Shown here in pieces: positions 11,178 through 22,101 of a DNA stretch of 64,000 nt. The number at the start of each line of letters is the position of its first letter. Position 1 is the stretch's first letter. This DNA comes from Solanum dulcamara (lineage: Eukaryota > Streptophyta > Magnoliopsida > Solanales > Solanaceae): positions 9,821,001 through 9,885,000 of the forward strand of contig NC_077247.1 of the NCBI RefSeq assembly GCF_947179165.1. Direction: 5' to 3'. A program made the translations under genes and the position numbers. The notes under the pieces were generated by a model that was not told the DNA's origin, searched no databases, and was given only the letters and a program-made list of their open reading frames with translations.

Positions 11178-13681
11178 CATGTTGGCTGACTCTTTAACTC
11201 ATTTTCCATCCAAAAACATCAGCCAAATGAGAGGAAAAACGTGAAGAACCAAAAGGAACAAGGCAGCAACGTTTTTGAAGAATTAAAGGTGAGTTCTTCA
11301 ATTTTCCTCCGTGAATTAATTATCTACAATGTTTTTCAACCATGTGGGGGTGTATACATGTGTCTTAGGATGCCTACGGAACCATGGTTGCAGTTTATAC
11401 TTGGAAAGAAATAAGAGAAAGTTGAAGGAGAAAATGTTAAGAACTAATTAACCAACCCATTTTTGGAAGGGACTGTTGTTAGTAATATGGGTATAACTTC
11501 TTGTGTACAGTTTCGTTTTGAATGATTTAATATGTTTTGGAAAGGTATTTCAGAGGCCGATAACTTTTGTTCATACTCTAAAATCCAGGTTTTCTTTTAG
11601 CTTCACGAAAAAGGGTGATGACGTGTAGAGGAGGTACTGCCCAGATTTGGTTTTGGAGATCCTACACGAACAGCTGTGAGTATTTTGGTCATATCGTTTT
11701 GTACAAAATTGATATAGGGATGATTTGAAATTGTTTACGACCCTAAGATACATGTATATAACTTTCATGAAGGACGTAAATCCTGTGTCCCTCCATTACC
11801 CCTTCGAAACGAAGCGACAAGGTAAAACAGTAAGCTGTCCAGATTTCACATTTTGGATAGTTTTGGCGAGTTTGACAAGTTTAACATAAGGTAAGGTTTG
11901 TTATTTAAATCTGAGATTTATGTATTCTTATGGAGCATGTTACACTCCCTATAGGTGGCTGAAAGTGTTTAAATATCATTGGAATACTTGGCGTTCGGAA
12001 TAAACTAAATTGTAGTCGTTATAGTCGAATTGTCGTCAAAGTAAGGCGTTGTTCTTGTGAGTTTCTGCTGCAGGGGTGTGGTGTGTTATTGCAGGACCTA
12101 AACATGTTCTAATATGGTTTAGGGTGATGATGGTTGAAGCCACATGACCCCCCGTAGCGTATAATTAAAGGCGTCACAAAATAAAGGCTAGACGCCCTAT
12201 TTTGATATCGTATTTTTCAATAAGTCGTTTGGAGTTTATGTTGTATATTGTTGGTATGAATTGTTGCAGGTTGTTGTTGTTGGTTGGATGTAGGTCTTAG
12301 GGACCTAATTGGAAATTTGGATAGGGCACATTACAGGGGAGGTGCTGCCCAATTTTCGTCGACGCCTTAGTGAATAACAAAACTAGTCGGGGAAACGACT
12401 AAGGGAATAGATTCCGTTGGTACTAAGGTGTAACCTAAGATGATGGAAAGTTAAGAGGGGTTGATATTTATATTACTTTCATGTTTAATAGGTTCAAATG
12501 ACGGTGAGGCAAGTAGGATAAGGAATAATTCAAACAAGGTATGTAAAGCTTTCTCGTGGCATGTTTTGGTATAAGCTCGTACAACTATCTTTCTTTCCTT
12601 TTGGCAAGTTTTAGCCTTAAGTGAATTATGTGTGGAATGTGGGGATAATTCCATTCCCAAAACTCCAAGTACGCCTCATAACCCCTATTTACTGCTTAGT
12701 TTTGGAATTTCTGTAAGGATTGAGTATTGCCTAGTAAGGCTTCTACGTGTTAAATAGTAGTGTGTGAAAAGCTATCTCTCATTTTCCTTGACACGTATTT
12801 GGTACAAAAATGAGATTATGATGCCATAATGATTCACCGAGCCCCATGATGGGCCGGGTACGAAATATGTGTATGCAGGTCCCCTGAAGGAAAGTACAGA
12901 CTACATAAAGCTTATTCTCTTTCTTCTTTTGGGCATGCCTTTGTCTTAGTTGTAAGTTGAATATGATATGAGCTCTAGGGTAACTCTATTCTCAAACATC
13001 TCTTACTTACTTCTTAATATTGAACTCCTACAGTAGCCGAACTCTTTCCCTGGAAACTGTTATATGCTAAAGAGATAACAAATATACAGGCTCCAAGCCT
13101 TACAGACTTTTTGTTAACAAATGTTTCTGGTTTCATAAGCGATTTGGCTTTACTTTAGTACATGTCTAGGAGCCGCGAGATAATAATTGATATTGCCCAT
13201 AATGCCATTTAGAAGTCACTCGAGATGACTACACTACTACTCGAGTCCTCCGACAAAATTTTAATCTTCTTATACGGTCAAGTCTCTAATAATGATTTAA
13301 ATTGCATATAGTTACTCACTACTCTACTCGTGTATATTGTAACACTTCTTTCCCTGAGTCCCGGGCCAGGATATGTTCTCGTGCACAGTTCACTGCATTA
13401 TTCCCTGAGTCCCTCAATAGAGGACCAGGATACGTGTATAGATATATGATGATGTGTTGTAATAAGGTGGTGATGGCACTGGGGCCATGATGGTTTTACA
13501 GAGATGGTTTTACAGAGATGATTCACCGGACCCCCGAAAGGGCCGGCTATATGATATGACTCGAACATGCATGTTTTTGTAATTCACAAAGTACAGGTAC
13601 AGGTTTCTGAATTGATATCTTATCCCCTGATTCTCTATCTCAGATATGCTTCCAGTTGTATTATATTATGTTTTACATACT

Positions 13682-13717
13682 CAGTACATATATCGTACTG
13701 ACCCCCTTTCTCGGGGG
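13682..13717 (+). other. Double hairpin in the LTR of D
   Basis: CAGTAC...GTACTG (13682-13700) followed at once by CCCCC...GGGGG (13702-13717). The same pair occurs in the LTRs of B, C (3'), F (5') and G. Loop bases vary while the first stem stays perfect. Confidence 0.6.
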
Positions 13718-14208
13718 GATGCGTTCATGCCCGCAGGTACAGATACAGATTTTGGGAGTCCGTCAGCTTAGGATTCCATGAAGCTCAGTTGGAAGAGGCT
13801 CCATTATATCGGGGCCTAGTTTTTGTTACTGTCCACGGATGTATAGAAATTGTTTTATCCATTCAGGGGTACAGCGGGGGCCCTGTCCCGCCATATGTTG
13901 TCATTTATATGCTTAGAGGTCTGCAGACATGTATATGTAGGTTGTGTATGTCAGTTTGATTCAGCTGGGTTTACATGATATATGATATATGTTATTATGT
14001 TATGGCAGCCTTGTCGGCTTGCGTGCCCTATCGTGTTGTGGTACAAACGAAAAGGGCTACAGGTTTATAAAAATGTTATTGCCCAATGGGGCTTTGTTAC
14101 ATGATACTGTTTATTTACAGTTCAATGTGACCACAGCTGATAGATATGTATACGTGGGGTCCAGATCGGACCCCAGTCGCGGCTTACGGGGTTGGGTCAT
14201 GACAGAAG

Positions 14209-14220
14209 TGGTATCAGAGC
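14209..14220 (+). other. Primer binding site, element D
   Basis: Exact TGGTATCAGAGC, complementary to the 3' end of plant initiator-Met tRNA, four bases after the 5' LTR. Confidence 0.95.
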
Positions 14221-14594
14221 AGTTCGTCCTCGGATTGTCTGTAGACCATGTCTAGTAGAGTCTTGTTTATCGGTGTGTTGCGCGCCACATCTATAAACTG
14301 GAGGCTACAGGATAGTTAGGATGTTACTTTTCTTCTACATCTGATCTCGTGCTATAGATACGAGTCATAGGAAAATTCCTTATAATAACCTTGGATCTTA
14401 ACAGAGGGAGGACACCAACAAAAGGAGGTAATTGACAACAGGGGACATTGTGAAGCACGCTGGTAAGTAAAGTGAAGGCACGGAAGATATCCGTTTGGTA
14501 AGGTAGTGAAGTATTATTTGAAATGTAAAGCTGAAAGCTGAAGGGAAAGCAGTCAGGAAGTGCAATAGTTGCAGTTTGAAGTTGGACATATGAG

Positions 14595-14745
14595 GTAAGT
14601 CCAATATTTTTATATTATTATTGACGTTGAAAGCCCTATGTGTCTGCGATAAAAAAATGACATTGAAAGCCCTGTACGGCTGTGATATGATATGTAAATA
14701 TATATGCTGGCCCTGTGAGGCATTGTTGGTATTTTCTGCATGCAG
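14595..14745 (+). other. Predicted leader intron, element D
   Basis: Donor GAG|GTAAGT and acceptor TTTTCTGCATGCAG|GT enclose 151 bp. The same donor/acceptor pair is found in B (149 bp) and F (123 bp) and, with a weakened GTTAGT donor, in C. Inside are two diverged copies of a GTTGAAAGCCCTGT-type unit. Confidence 0.5.
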
Positions 14746-16562
14746 GTTTTGGGATAAGTAAGAAATGTAGAGGAAACTCTGCCGAAATTTTCCCAGAACA
14801 AGGAAAAGGAAATAAAGCATAGATTTTTGAGATGTCTGAGGAGTTGATACCAAGTACCCCTACTGTGTTCAACTAAAGCTGTAAGAGGTACCCTTTAGGT
14901 GGTCGATAAGGGGCACCCTTTTCACTTGAAGAATTTTATTTCGGAGGAACAACGGCTTATTTAAGTAGTAAAGTTCAGATTACGGTATCTCCAGCCGTAT
15001 TTGTATTGTAGGAATATACACAGAGGGCTCAGAATGAAGGATAAGATGTCCCGCGAATGAGTTTCACTCTTTTGAAAAAAAATACCAAGCCCTCAACTCC
15101 TAATTGTAAATTAGATGAGTTGTTCATAACTCGAGGATAAACTCAGAAGGAGACCAGGTAGGTCAAGTACTAAAAAAAAGTACTGTGATGTTTAAGAGGT
15201 TCTGATTTCTTCCAAAAATGGTTGGAAAATGATGTACGATAATAGTTTATAATTTGCCACCGACTAATTGGGGAAAGAACTTCTAATAGAAGCACCTCAA
15301 AGAGATGTCAAGAACCAAATATATATACGAGTTAAAAGGGGGATATGTCAGTATGAACTAAACAGTGTGATACGAGTATGCAGGGATAAATTGGAACCAA
15401 TAGTAAGACGAACTTAGTACGCGTTGCCTAAGTTAAAGGCCTGCATTGAGAACAGAGTAAGAGCATGGGCCTTAAGATACAAAGAAATGATGCGTGTACA
15501 CAACGTCGCCCCAAATATAGTGGAATCCTTAAGGGACGAGGATGGAAAACTTAAGGAACAAATGACGTAACTTCTATTCACCCCAAGAAGCAAAGGATAT
15601 AGGTTGGGACAAAACCACTACTTCGAGAAAACCTAGAATAGTTATCATTGGAATACTAGCACTACCTAATTGGGATTGGAACAACTACAGGTGCTAAGTA
15701 ATTCTTGGAAAAAGAAAAAGTAGAAGGTAGCCTTGGACGAGTTATTCCCTGGGTCACATTGTTCAAGTACTAATTAGTAGATAAGATATCACGTTAGATA
15801 TGGAAAAATTCTCGTCGCTTCATAATTTAATCAAGGCTCCGTACGTGGATAGTCAGATTATAAACATGCAGATAAACGAAGACATGATGCGGTACCAAAT
15901 AGATTGGTGAAAGGAATTAGACAAAAATTTAGACTGGTCATAGAGACGTAAAACAAAGTACAAATAGAGGAAAGTGCAGGTACCCCCTAAAGGGTGGAAG
16001 TTAATGAGAAAATGGCAAAGGTAGGAGGAGGCAATCGATATAGCAATAAATGTGAGATAGACGTCTAAACTTCGATAAGATCTCTTGCTAAACCAAGTGG
16101 AAAGGTCCGGAAGTTACCAATAATTGGATGGAAGCCGGAATGCTACATAAGGTAGCTTTAAGAAGTTTGTGACGAGACCCTGAACAATATAACACTAGAA
16201 GGCGGCTGCGTATAAAAAGAGAAGAATGTAGCAATGAAAGGATATCGAATAATTCAAGAGATACTACAAAGGATAACGAAAGTATGCTTGCCCAAAAGCC
16301 AAAATATTGGTTATAAAGTTAGTCGCAAATGATGTTGCGATAGATAAATAACCAAAGAAAAAGGAATATAAATCCTCCTGTGGTAGAAAATAAGGAGAAC
16401 ACAAACTGAATAAAGGATCGTGGAGCTAAAGGTCTATGCCGATACTAGATGCAAGATAACAGACGAAAGGACAGGGCAAAACATAAAGACTCGCGAGACA
16501 ACGCTGAGGTAAATCTAGAGCTAAGTTGAGTGCCCGCACCTCGTGGAAAAGGTTACAATGAA

Positions 16563-16679
16563 ACGCGACACAAAGACTTCTCATGGAGGTCACCCATCCC
16601 AATATTAATCTTGCCCTAACATGCTTAACTTCAATATTCTGATGGAACTTAATGCGTTAGTGCTGGTGTGATCGCGCGA
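16563..16679 (-). pseudogene. 5S rRNA-derived sequence (element D, antisense)
   Basis: Read on the minus strand, about 117 bp align end to end by eye with plant 5S rRNA: the CACCAGCACTAA 5' block, CCATCAGAA, GAAGTTAAGC (A-box region), and an intact GGATGGGTGACCTCC (C-box region), then AGAAGTC. Many differences are C-to-T or G-to-A changes, as expected for methylated DNA. No T-run terminator follows. It lies inside the non-coding internal region, opposite to the element's transcription. It is a fossil 5S copy rather than a working gene; element C has the same block at the same place. Confidence 0.85.
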
Positions 16680-17539
16680 GATGGAAGAATCTGAACTAGT
16701 AACGGAGAAACGATATGAGATTATGTACCTAGAGTATTATAAGATAAGTTAAGGAAATTGTAACAAGGGCTTAAGAAAAACAAGAAGGATTAGCTAATTG
16801 CTAATTGACGACGCACTCGAATGCCACAACTCGTCAACATAGAGCTAGTTAATAAGAGGGAAACCGTAGAATAGCTATATGGGCCAATGGGCGAGGGAAT
16901 TTTGACACCACTTGGTAGCCAACTCTGAGGGCAAAAAAGCAGGATCCAAAAGATCGAACGCCAGTTAAAGTTCTGAAAGGAGTTGAGAAGGACTATACGA
17001 GGCTAACGGTTCCCAGATTATTAACGTCATTATGAACCTATTTTGTACTCTGTAAGAGTAGGGTGCTATATGGGTTATTGTGAGTAGGCTAACGAATCAG
17101 CTTATTTGCTTCCAAGCAAGACCACCTATGTCGCTAGAACTAGGTGAAGTTATATGACAAGGAAGTAGTAAGGTTCCGTAAGGTTTCCTCATCTAATATC
17201 CCATATAAAGGGACTTCAATTATAATTAACTCTTTGAGATCAGTCCAAGAAGAGATCAGGAGCACAGACAGGTCTTAGTACCGCATTCCTCCCTCGAGCT
17301 ACTAAACAGACTGAGCGCACTATTAGACGCTAGAAGATATGTCACAAGCCAGGAGACTAACTTCGAAGGTAGCCTGAATGATTATCCCTCACTTATCAAG
17401 TTGCCTACAATAATAATTACTACTCCAATATTCCAATGGCCCCGACATGATTAAGCAAGCTATTGACTAAAAGCCCAGAGTCGGCAAGAATGATATACAG
17501 ATAATCGATATCGACATACAGAGTTCAAGTTGATGATTG

Positions 17540-17905
17540 GATGTTCATTATAGGGTCACCTAGAAAAGGAAATTGACCCAAAATATGTTAGACGGTATCA
17601 AGTTACTCATAAGGTGGGCAACGTGGCTGGTAAGTTCAGCTTACCACCTCATTTGGAAACTATACGCCCAGTCCATCAGATAAGAATGCTTCACAAAGAT
17701 ACTAATGAGACACCCAGGGTATATGCCATAGGTGAGGTCCAAGAGATGGAATCCGGTGAGGAAAAACCTACCGCCATCCTAGATCTGCAAACTGAATGAT
17801 TGTAGAATAAAGACGTACCTTCCGTCATGTTACGGTGAAAAAAACCAAAACCAGAAAGAGGATGATCGGGGAACTGAAGAGAACATGAAATACAAGTATT
17901 CGCAC
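17540..17905 (+). pseudogene. Integrase C-terminal and chromodomain remnant (element D)
   Basis: The last recognisable piece of pol. The GPY/F-like part reads RRYQVTHKVGNVAGKF, then LPPHLETIRPVHQIRMLHK (about 17590-17700), then VQEMESGEEKPTAILDLQ (to about 17795); these are the usual order of integrase C-terminus, the HPV-type block and the chromodomain start. A stop at 17797-17799 and later frame changes break the chromodomain (KDVPSV..., MKYKYSHL-like end near 17900). In living chromoviruses this region binds DNA and histone marks during integration. No integrase core (HHCC or DDE) is present upstream. The equivalent relics are at 25255-25618 in C and 4495-4661 in B. Confidence 0.75.
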
Positions 17906-18040
17906 CTGTAGCCGATGTCTACAGGTAACTCCAACTCTTGAGTACTCGTATGTTAATAATATAGATGGGAATGTATGTGATAGCATAAAGGAAAGGAACC
18001 CCTCTATAATTTATATAAAGTCTTAAAGGAAATTGCATTT

Positions 18041-18060
18041 AACATTCGGGGACGAATATT
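18041..18060 (+). other. Hairpin before the polypurine tract (element D)
   Basis: AACATTCG GGGA CGAATATT: an 8-bp stem with one mismatch and a 4-base loop, two bases before the polypurine tract. Element C has the perfect form. Confidence 0.65.
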
Positions 18061-18062
18061 CT

Positions 18063-18076
18063 AAAGGGGGGAAGGA
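18063..18076 (+). other. Polypurine tract, element D
   Basis: AAAGGGGGGAAGGA directly before the 3' LTR start at 18077; primer for plus-strand synthesis. Confidence 0.9.
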
Positions 18077-21000
18077 TGTTACACCACACATCTTTGAACT
18101 CAGAAGGTCCCTTAAGTTACTTAGAAGATAGTATGTGAGCCACTTAAGTTACGACACTATCAAACGGCTCTAAGGAAGGGAAAATGTGATACCCCATACT
18201 AGAGAAGGTTGGAGATGAAATCATAAGAATCCGGAAGGAATTGGAGGCCAAGTAATGGGTCGTAGGACTCGATTTATCTACGTAAGCTACTAACTTGGAA
18301 GTCTTACACACTTAAGCTATTGGAGTACGTACCAAGCTTGGGTAGCATGGGTTACATAGGCTCTTAAAATAAGACGAGATTACGAACCTACGAGAGGGAG
18401 CAAAAACTAGTTTCCGAACTTACGAAAGTGAAGCAAGCAGGTGACAAGCAAGCAGGTGACAAGCAGGCAGGTGACTCACCTACTTGGGATGGACCCCACG
18501 CTGCCACGTGGCAGTTTTGTGTTGGAAGCTTGCATGAGGTGTCACCCTAGGAGGCTGCCACGTGTCACCCTAGGGGCTGCCACATGTCACCTCCTAAGGA
18601 GGTATATATATACATGTTGGCTGACTCTTTAACTCATTTTCCATCCAAAAACATCAGCCAAATGAGAGGAAAAACGTGAAGAACCAAAAGGGACAAGGCA
18701 ACAACGTTTTTGAAGAATTAAAGGTGAGTTCTTCAATTTTCCTCCGTGAATTAATTATCTACAATGTTTTTCAACCATGTGGGGGTGTATACATGTGTCT
18801 TAGGATGCCTACGGAACCATGGTTGCAGTTTACACTTGGAAAGAAATAAGAGAAAGTTGAAGGAGAAAATGTTAAGAACTAATTAACCAACCCATTTTTG
18901 GAAGGGACTGTTGTTAGTAATATGGGTATAACTTCTTGTGTACAGTTTCGTTTTGAATGATTTAATATGTTTTGGAAAGGTATTTCAGAGGCCGATAACT
19001 TTTGTTCATACTCTAAAATCCAGGTTTTCTTTTAGCTTCACGAAAAAGGGTCATGACGTGTAGAGGAGGTACTGCCCAGATTTGGTTTTGGAGATCCTAC
19101 ACGAACAGCTGTGAGTATTTTGGTCATATCGTTTTGTACAAAATTGATATAGGGATGATTTGAAATTGTTTACGACCCTAATATACATGTATATAACTTT
19201 CATGAAGGACGTAAATCCTGTGTCCCTCCATTACCCCTTCGAAACGAAGCGACAAGGTAAAACAGTAAGCTGTCCAGATTTCACATTTTGGATAGTTTTG
19301 GCGAGTTTGACAAGTTTAACGTAAGGTAAGGTTTCTTATTTAAATCTGAGCTTTATGTGTTCTTATGGATCATGTTACACTCCCTATAGGTGGCTGAAAG
19401 TGTGTAAATATCATTGGAATACTTGGCGTTCGGAATAAACTAAATTGTAGTCGTTATAGTCGAATTGTCGTCAAAGTAAGGCGTTGTTCTTGTGAGTTTC
19501 TGATGCAGGGGTGTGGTGTGTTATTGCAGGACCTAAACATGTTCTAATATGGTTTAGGGTGATGCTGGTTGAAGCCACATGACCCCCCGTTGCGTATAAT
19601 TAAAGGCGTCACAAAATAAAGGCTAGACGCCCTATTTTGATATCGTATTTTTCAATAAGTCGTTTGGAGTTTATGTTGTATATTGTTGGTATGAATTGTT
19701 GCAGGTTGTTGTTGTTGGTTGGATGTAGGTATTAGGGAACTAATTGTAAATTTGGATAGGGCACATTACAGGGGAGGTGCTGCCCAATTTTCGTCGATGC
19801 CTTAGCGAATAACAAAACTAGTCGGGGAAACGACTAAGGGAATAGATTCCGTTGGTACTAAGGTGTAACCTAAGATGCTGGAAAGTTAAGAGGGGTTGAT
19901 ATTTATATTACTTTCATGTTTAATAGGTTCAAATGACTGTGAGGCAAGCAGGATAAGGAATAATTCAAACAAGGTATGTAAAGCTTTCTCGTGGCATGTT
20001 TTGGTATAAGCTCGTACAGCTATCTTTCTTTCCTTTTGGCAAGTTTTAGCCTTAAGTGAATTATGTGTGGAATGTGGGGATAATTCCATTCCCAAAACTC
20101 CAAGTACGCCTCATAACCCCTATCTACTGCTTAGTTTTGGAATTTCTGTAAGGATTGAGTATTGCCTAGTAAGGCTTCTACGTGTTAAATAGTAGTGTGT
20201 GAAAAGCTATCTCTCATTTTCCTTGACACGTATTTGGTACAAAAATGAGATTATGATGCCATAATGATTCACCGAGACCTATGATGGGCCGGGTACGAAA
20301 TATGTGTATGCAGGTCCCCTGAAGGAAAGTACAGACTACATAAAGCTTATTCTCTTTCTTCTTTTGGGCATGCCTTTGTCTTAGTTGTAAGTTGAATATG
20401 ATATGAGCTCTAGGGTAACTCTATTCTCAAACATCTCTTACTTACTTCTTAATATTGAACTCCTACAGTAGCCGAACTCTTTCCCTGGAAACTGTTATAT
20501 GCTAAAGAGATAACAAATATACAGGCTCCAAGCCTTACAGACTTTTTGTTAACAAATGTTTCTGGTTCCATAAGCGATTTGGCTTTACTTTAGTACATGT
20601 CTAGGAGCCCCGAGATTATAATTGATATTGCCCATAATGCCATTTAGAAGTCACTCGAGATGACTACACTACTACTCGAGTCCTCTGACAAAATTTTAAT
20701 TTTCTTATATGGTCAAGTCTCTAATAATGAATTAAATATTATATAGTTACTCACTACTCTACTCGTGTATATTGTAACACTTCTTTCCCTGAGTCCCGGG
20801 CCAGGATATGTTCTCGTGCACAGTTCACTACATTATTCCCTGCATCCCTCAATAGAGGACCAGGATACGTGTATAGATATATAATGATGTGTTGTAATAA
20901 GGTGGTGATGGCACTGGGGCCATGATGGTTTTACAGAGATGATTTTACAGAGATGATTCACCGGACCCCCGAAAGGGCCGGCTATATGATATGACTCGAA

Positions 21001-21639
21001 CATGCATGTTTTTGTAATTCACAAAGTACAGGTACAGGTTTCTGAATTGATATCTTATCCCCTGATTCTCTATCTCAGATATGCTTCCAGTTGTATTATA
21101 TTATGTTTTACATACTCAGTACATATATCGTACTGACCCCCTTTCTCGGGGGGCTGCGTTCATGCCCGCAGGTACAGATACAGATTTTGGGAGTCCGTCA
21201 GCTTAGGATTCCATGAAGCTTAGTTGGAAGAGGCTCCATTATATCGGGGCCTAGTTTTTGTTACTGTCCACGGATGTATAGAAATTGTTTTATCCATTCA
21301 GGGGTACAGCGGGGGCCCTGTCCCGCCATATGTTGTCATTTATATGCTTAGAGGTCTGCAGACATGTATATGTGGGTTGTGTATGTCAGTTTGATTCAGC
21401 TGGGTCTACATGATATATGATATATGTTATTATGTTATGGCAGCCTTGTCGGCTTGCGTGCCCTATCGTGTTGTGGTACAAATGAAAAGGGCTACAGGTT
21501 TATAAAAATGTTATCGCCCAATGAGGCTTTGTTACATAATACTATTTATTTATAGTTCAATGTGTCCACAGCTGATAGATATGTATATGTGGGGTCCAGA
21601 TCGGACCCCAGTCGTGGCTTACGGGGTTGGGTCGTGACA
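18077..21639 (+). repeat. 3' LTR of element D (3563 bp)
   Basis: Starts TGTTACACCA, ends TCGTGACA. It has the same length as the 5' LTR with about 60 substitutions seen by eye. CACGTG cores are at 18505-18510 and 18559-18564; the third has become CACATG. TATA box at 18603-18612. Confidence 0.93.
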
Positions 21640-21644
21640 GTCAC
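21640..21644. repeat. Target site duplication GTCAC, right of element D
   Basis: Perfect match to 10637-10641; the leader of C resumes here. Confidence 0.9.
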
Positions 21645-21949
21645 ATCCATAAACAGTAAGCTACAGGACATTTAAGATGTTACCTTTCTTTCACATCTGA
21701 GATCGTGCTTTAGATCCGAGTCATAGGAAAATTCCTTATACTAACATTGGATCTTAATAGAAGGACGACACCAACAGAATGAAGTAATTGACGACACAGA
21801 AAGTTATGAAGCATACAGGTAAGTAAAGTAAAGGCACGGAAGATATCCGTCGGGTAAGATATTAAAGTACTATTGAAATGTAAAGTTGAAACCTGAAAGG
21901 AAAGCAGACAGGAAGTGCAACAGATGCGGTTTGAAGTTGGACATATGAG

Positions 21950-22101
21950 GTTAGTCCAGTATTTTTATATTATTGTTGACGTTGAAAACCCTGTGTGGCT
22001 GCGATATGAGATGACATTGAAAGCCTTGTGCGGTTGTGATATGATATGTATATATATATATGTTGGCCCTATGAGGAATTATTGGTATTTTCTGGGTGCA
22101 G
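21950..22101 (+). other. Predicted leader intron, element C (weakened donor)
   Basis: Equivalent of D's intron: donor GAG|GTTAGT (one change from GTAAGT) and acceptor TTTTCTGGGTGCAG|GT, 152 bp. A 59-bp near-duplication (TAGTAAGAAGTGTAGAGG... repeated) follows at about 22111-22230. Confidence 0.4.

Larger units (their letters stand above)
10642..14204 (+). repeat. 5' LTR of element D (3563 bp)
   Basis: Begins TGTTACACCC and ends TCATGACA. It carries three CACGTG cores upstream of a TATA box, a double hairpin at 13682-13717 and U5-like sequence before the primer site. It pairs with 18077-21639. Confidence 0.93.
14205..18076 (+). repeat. Internal region of element D, non-coding
   Basis: 3872 bp without a credible gene. 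The longest open frame (14398-14853 on the minus strand) lies across leader repeats and has no family features. The region is homologous along its length to the internal regions of C (21645-25777) and, more weakly, B; only the leader part clearly matches F. Recognisable parts are the leader with predicted intron (14595-14745), the 5S-like block (16563-16679), the integrase/chromodomain tail (17540-17905), the pre-PPT hairpin (18041-18060) and the polypurine tract. Confidence 0.75.
10642..21639 (+). mobile_element. Element D: complete LARD-like retrotransposon (about 11 kb)
   Basis: Two LTRs of identical length (3563 bp) enclose a 3872-bp internal region with a perfect primer site, predicted leader intron, antisense 5S-like block, integrase/chromodomain tail remnant and a clean polypurine tract. 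It has a perfect GTCAC duplication and no interruption. No gag, protease, RT or RNase H can be read in any frame, so movement would need proteins supplied by another element. By-eye comparison of the LTRs found roughly 60 differences (about 2%), so it is the youngest insertion in this nest. Confidence 0.9.

Noticed and set aside
14398..14853. 151-codon open frame on the minus strand
   Set aside because: It lies across the LTR leader, predicted intron and its internal duplicated units, has no family features, and is not kept open in C or F. Chance frame.
16563..16679. A working 5S rRNA gene
   Set aside because: Multiple substitutions including in the A-box and intermediate-element regions, no T-run terminator, and not in a tandem 5S array.
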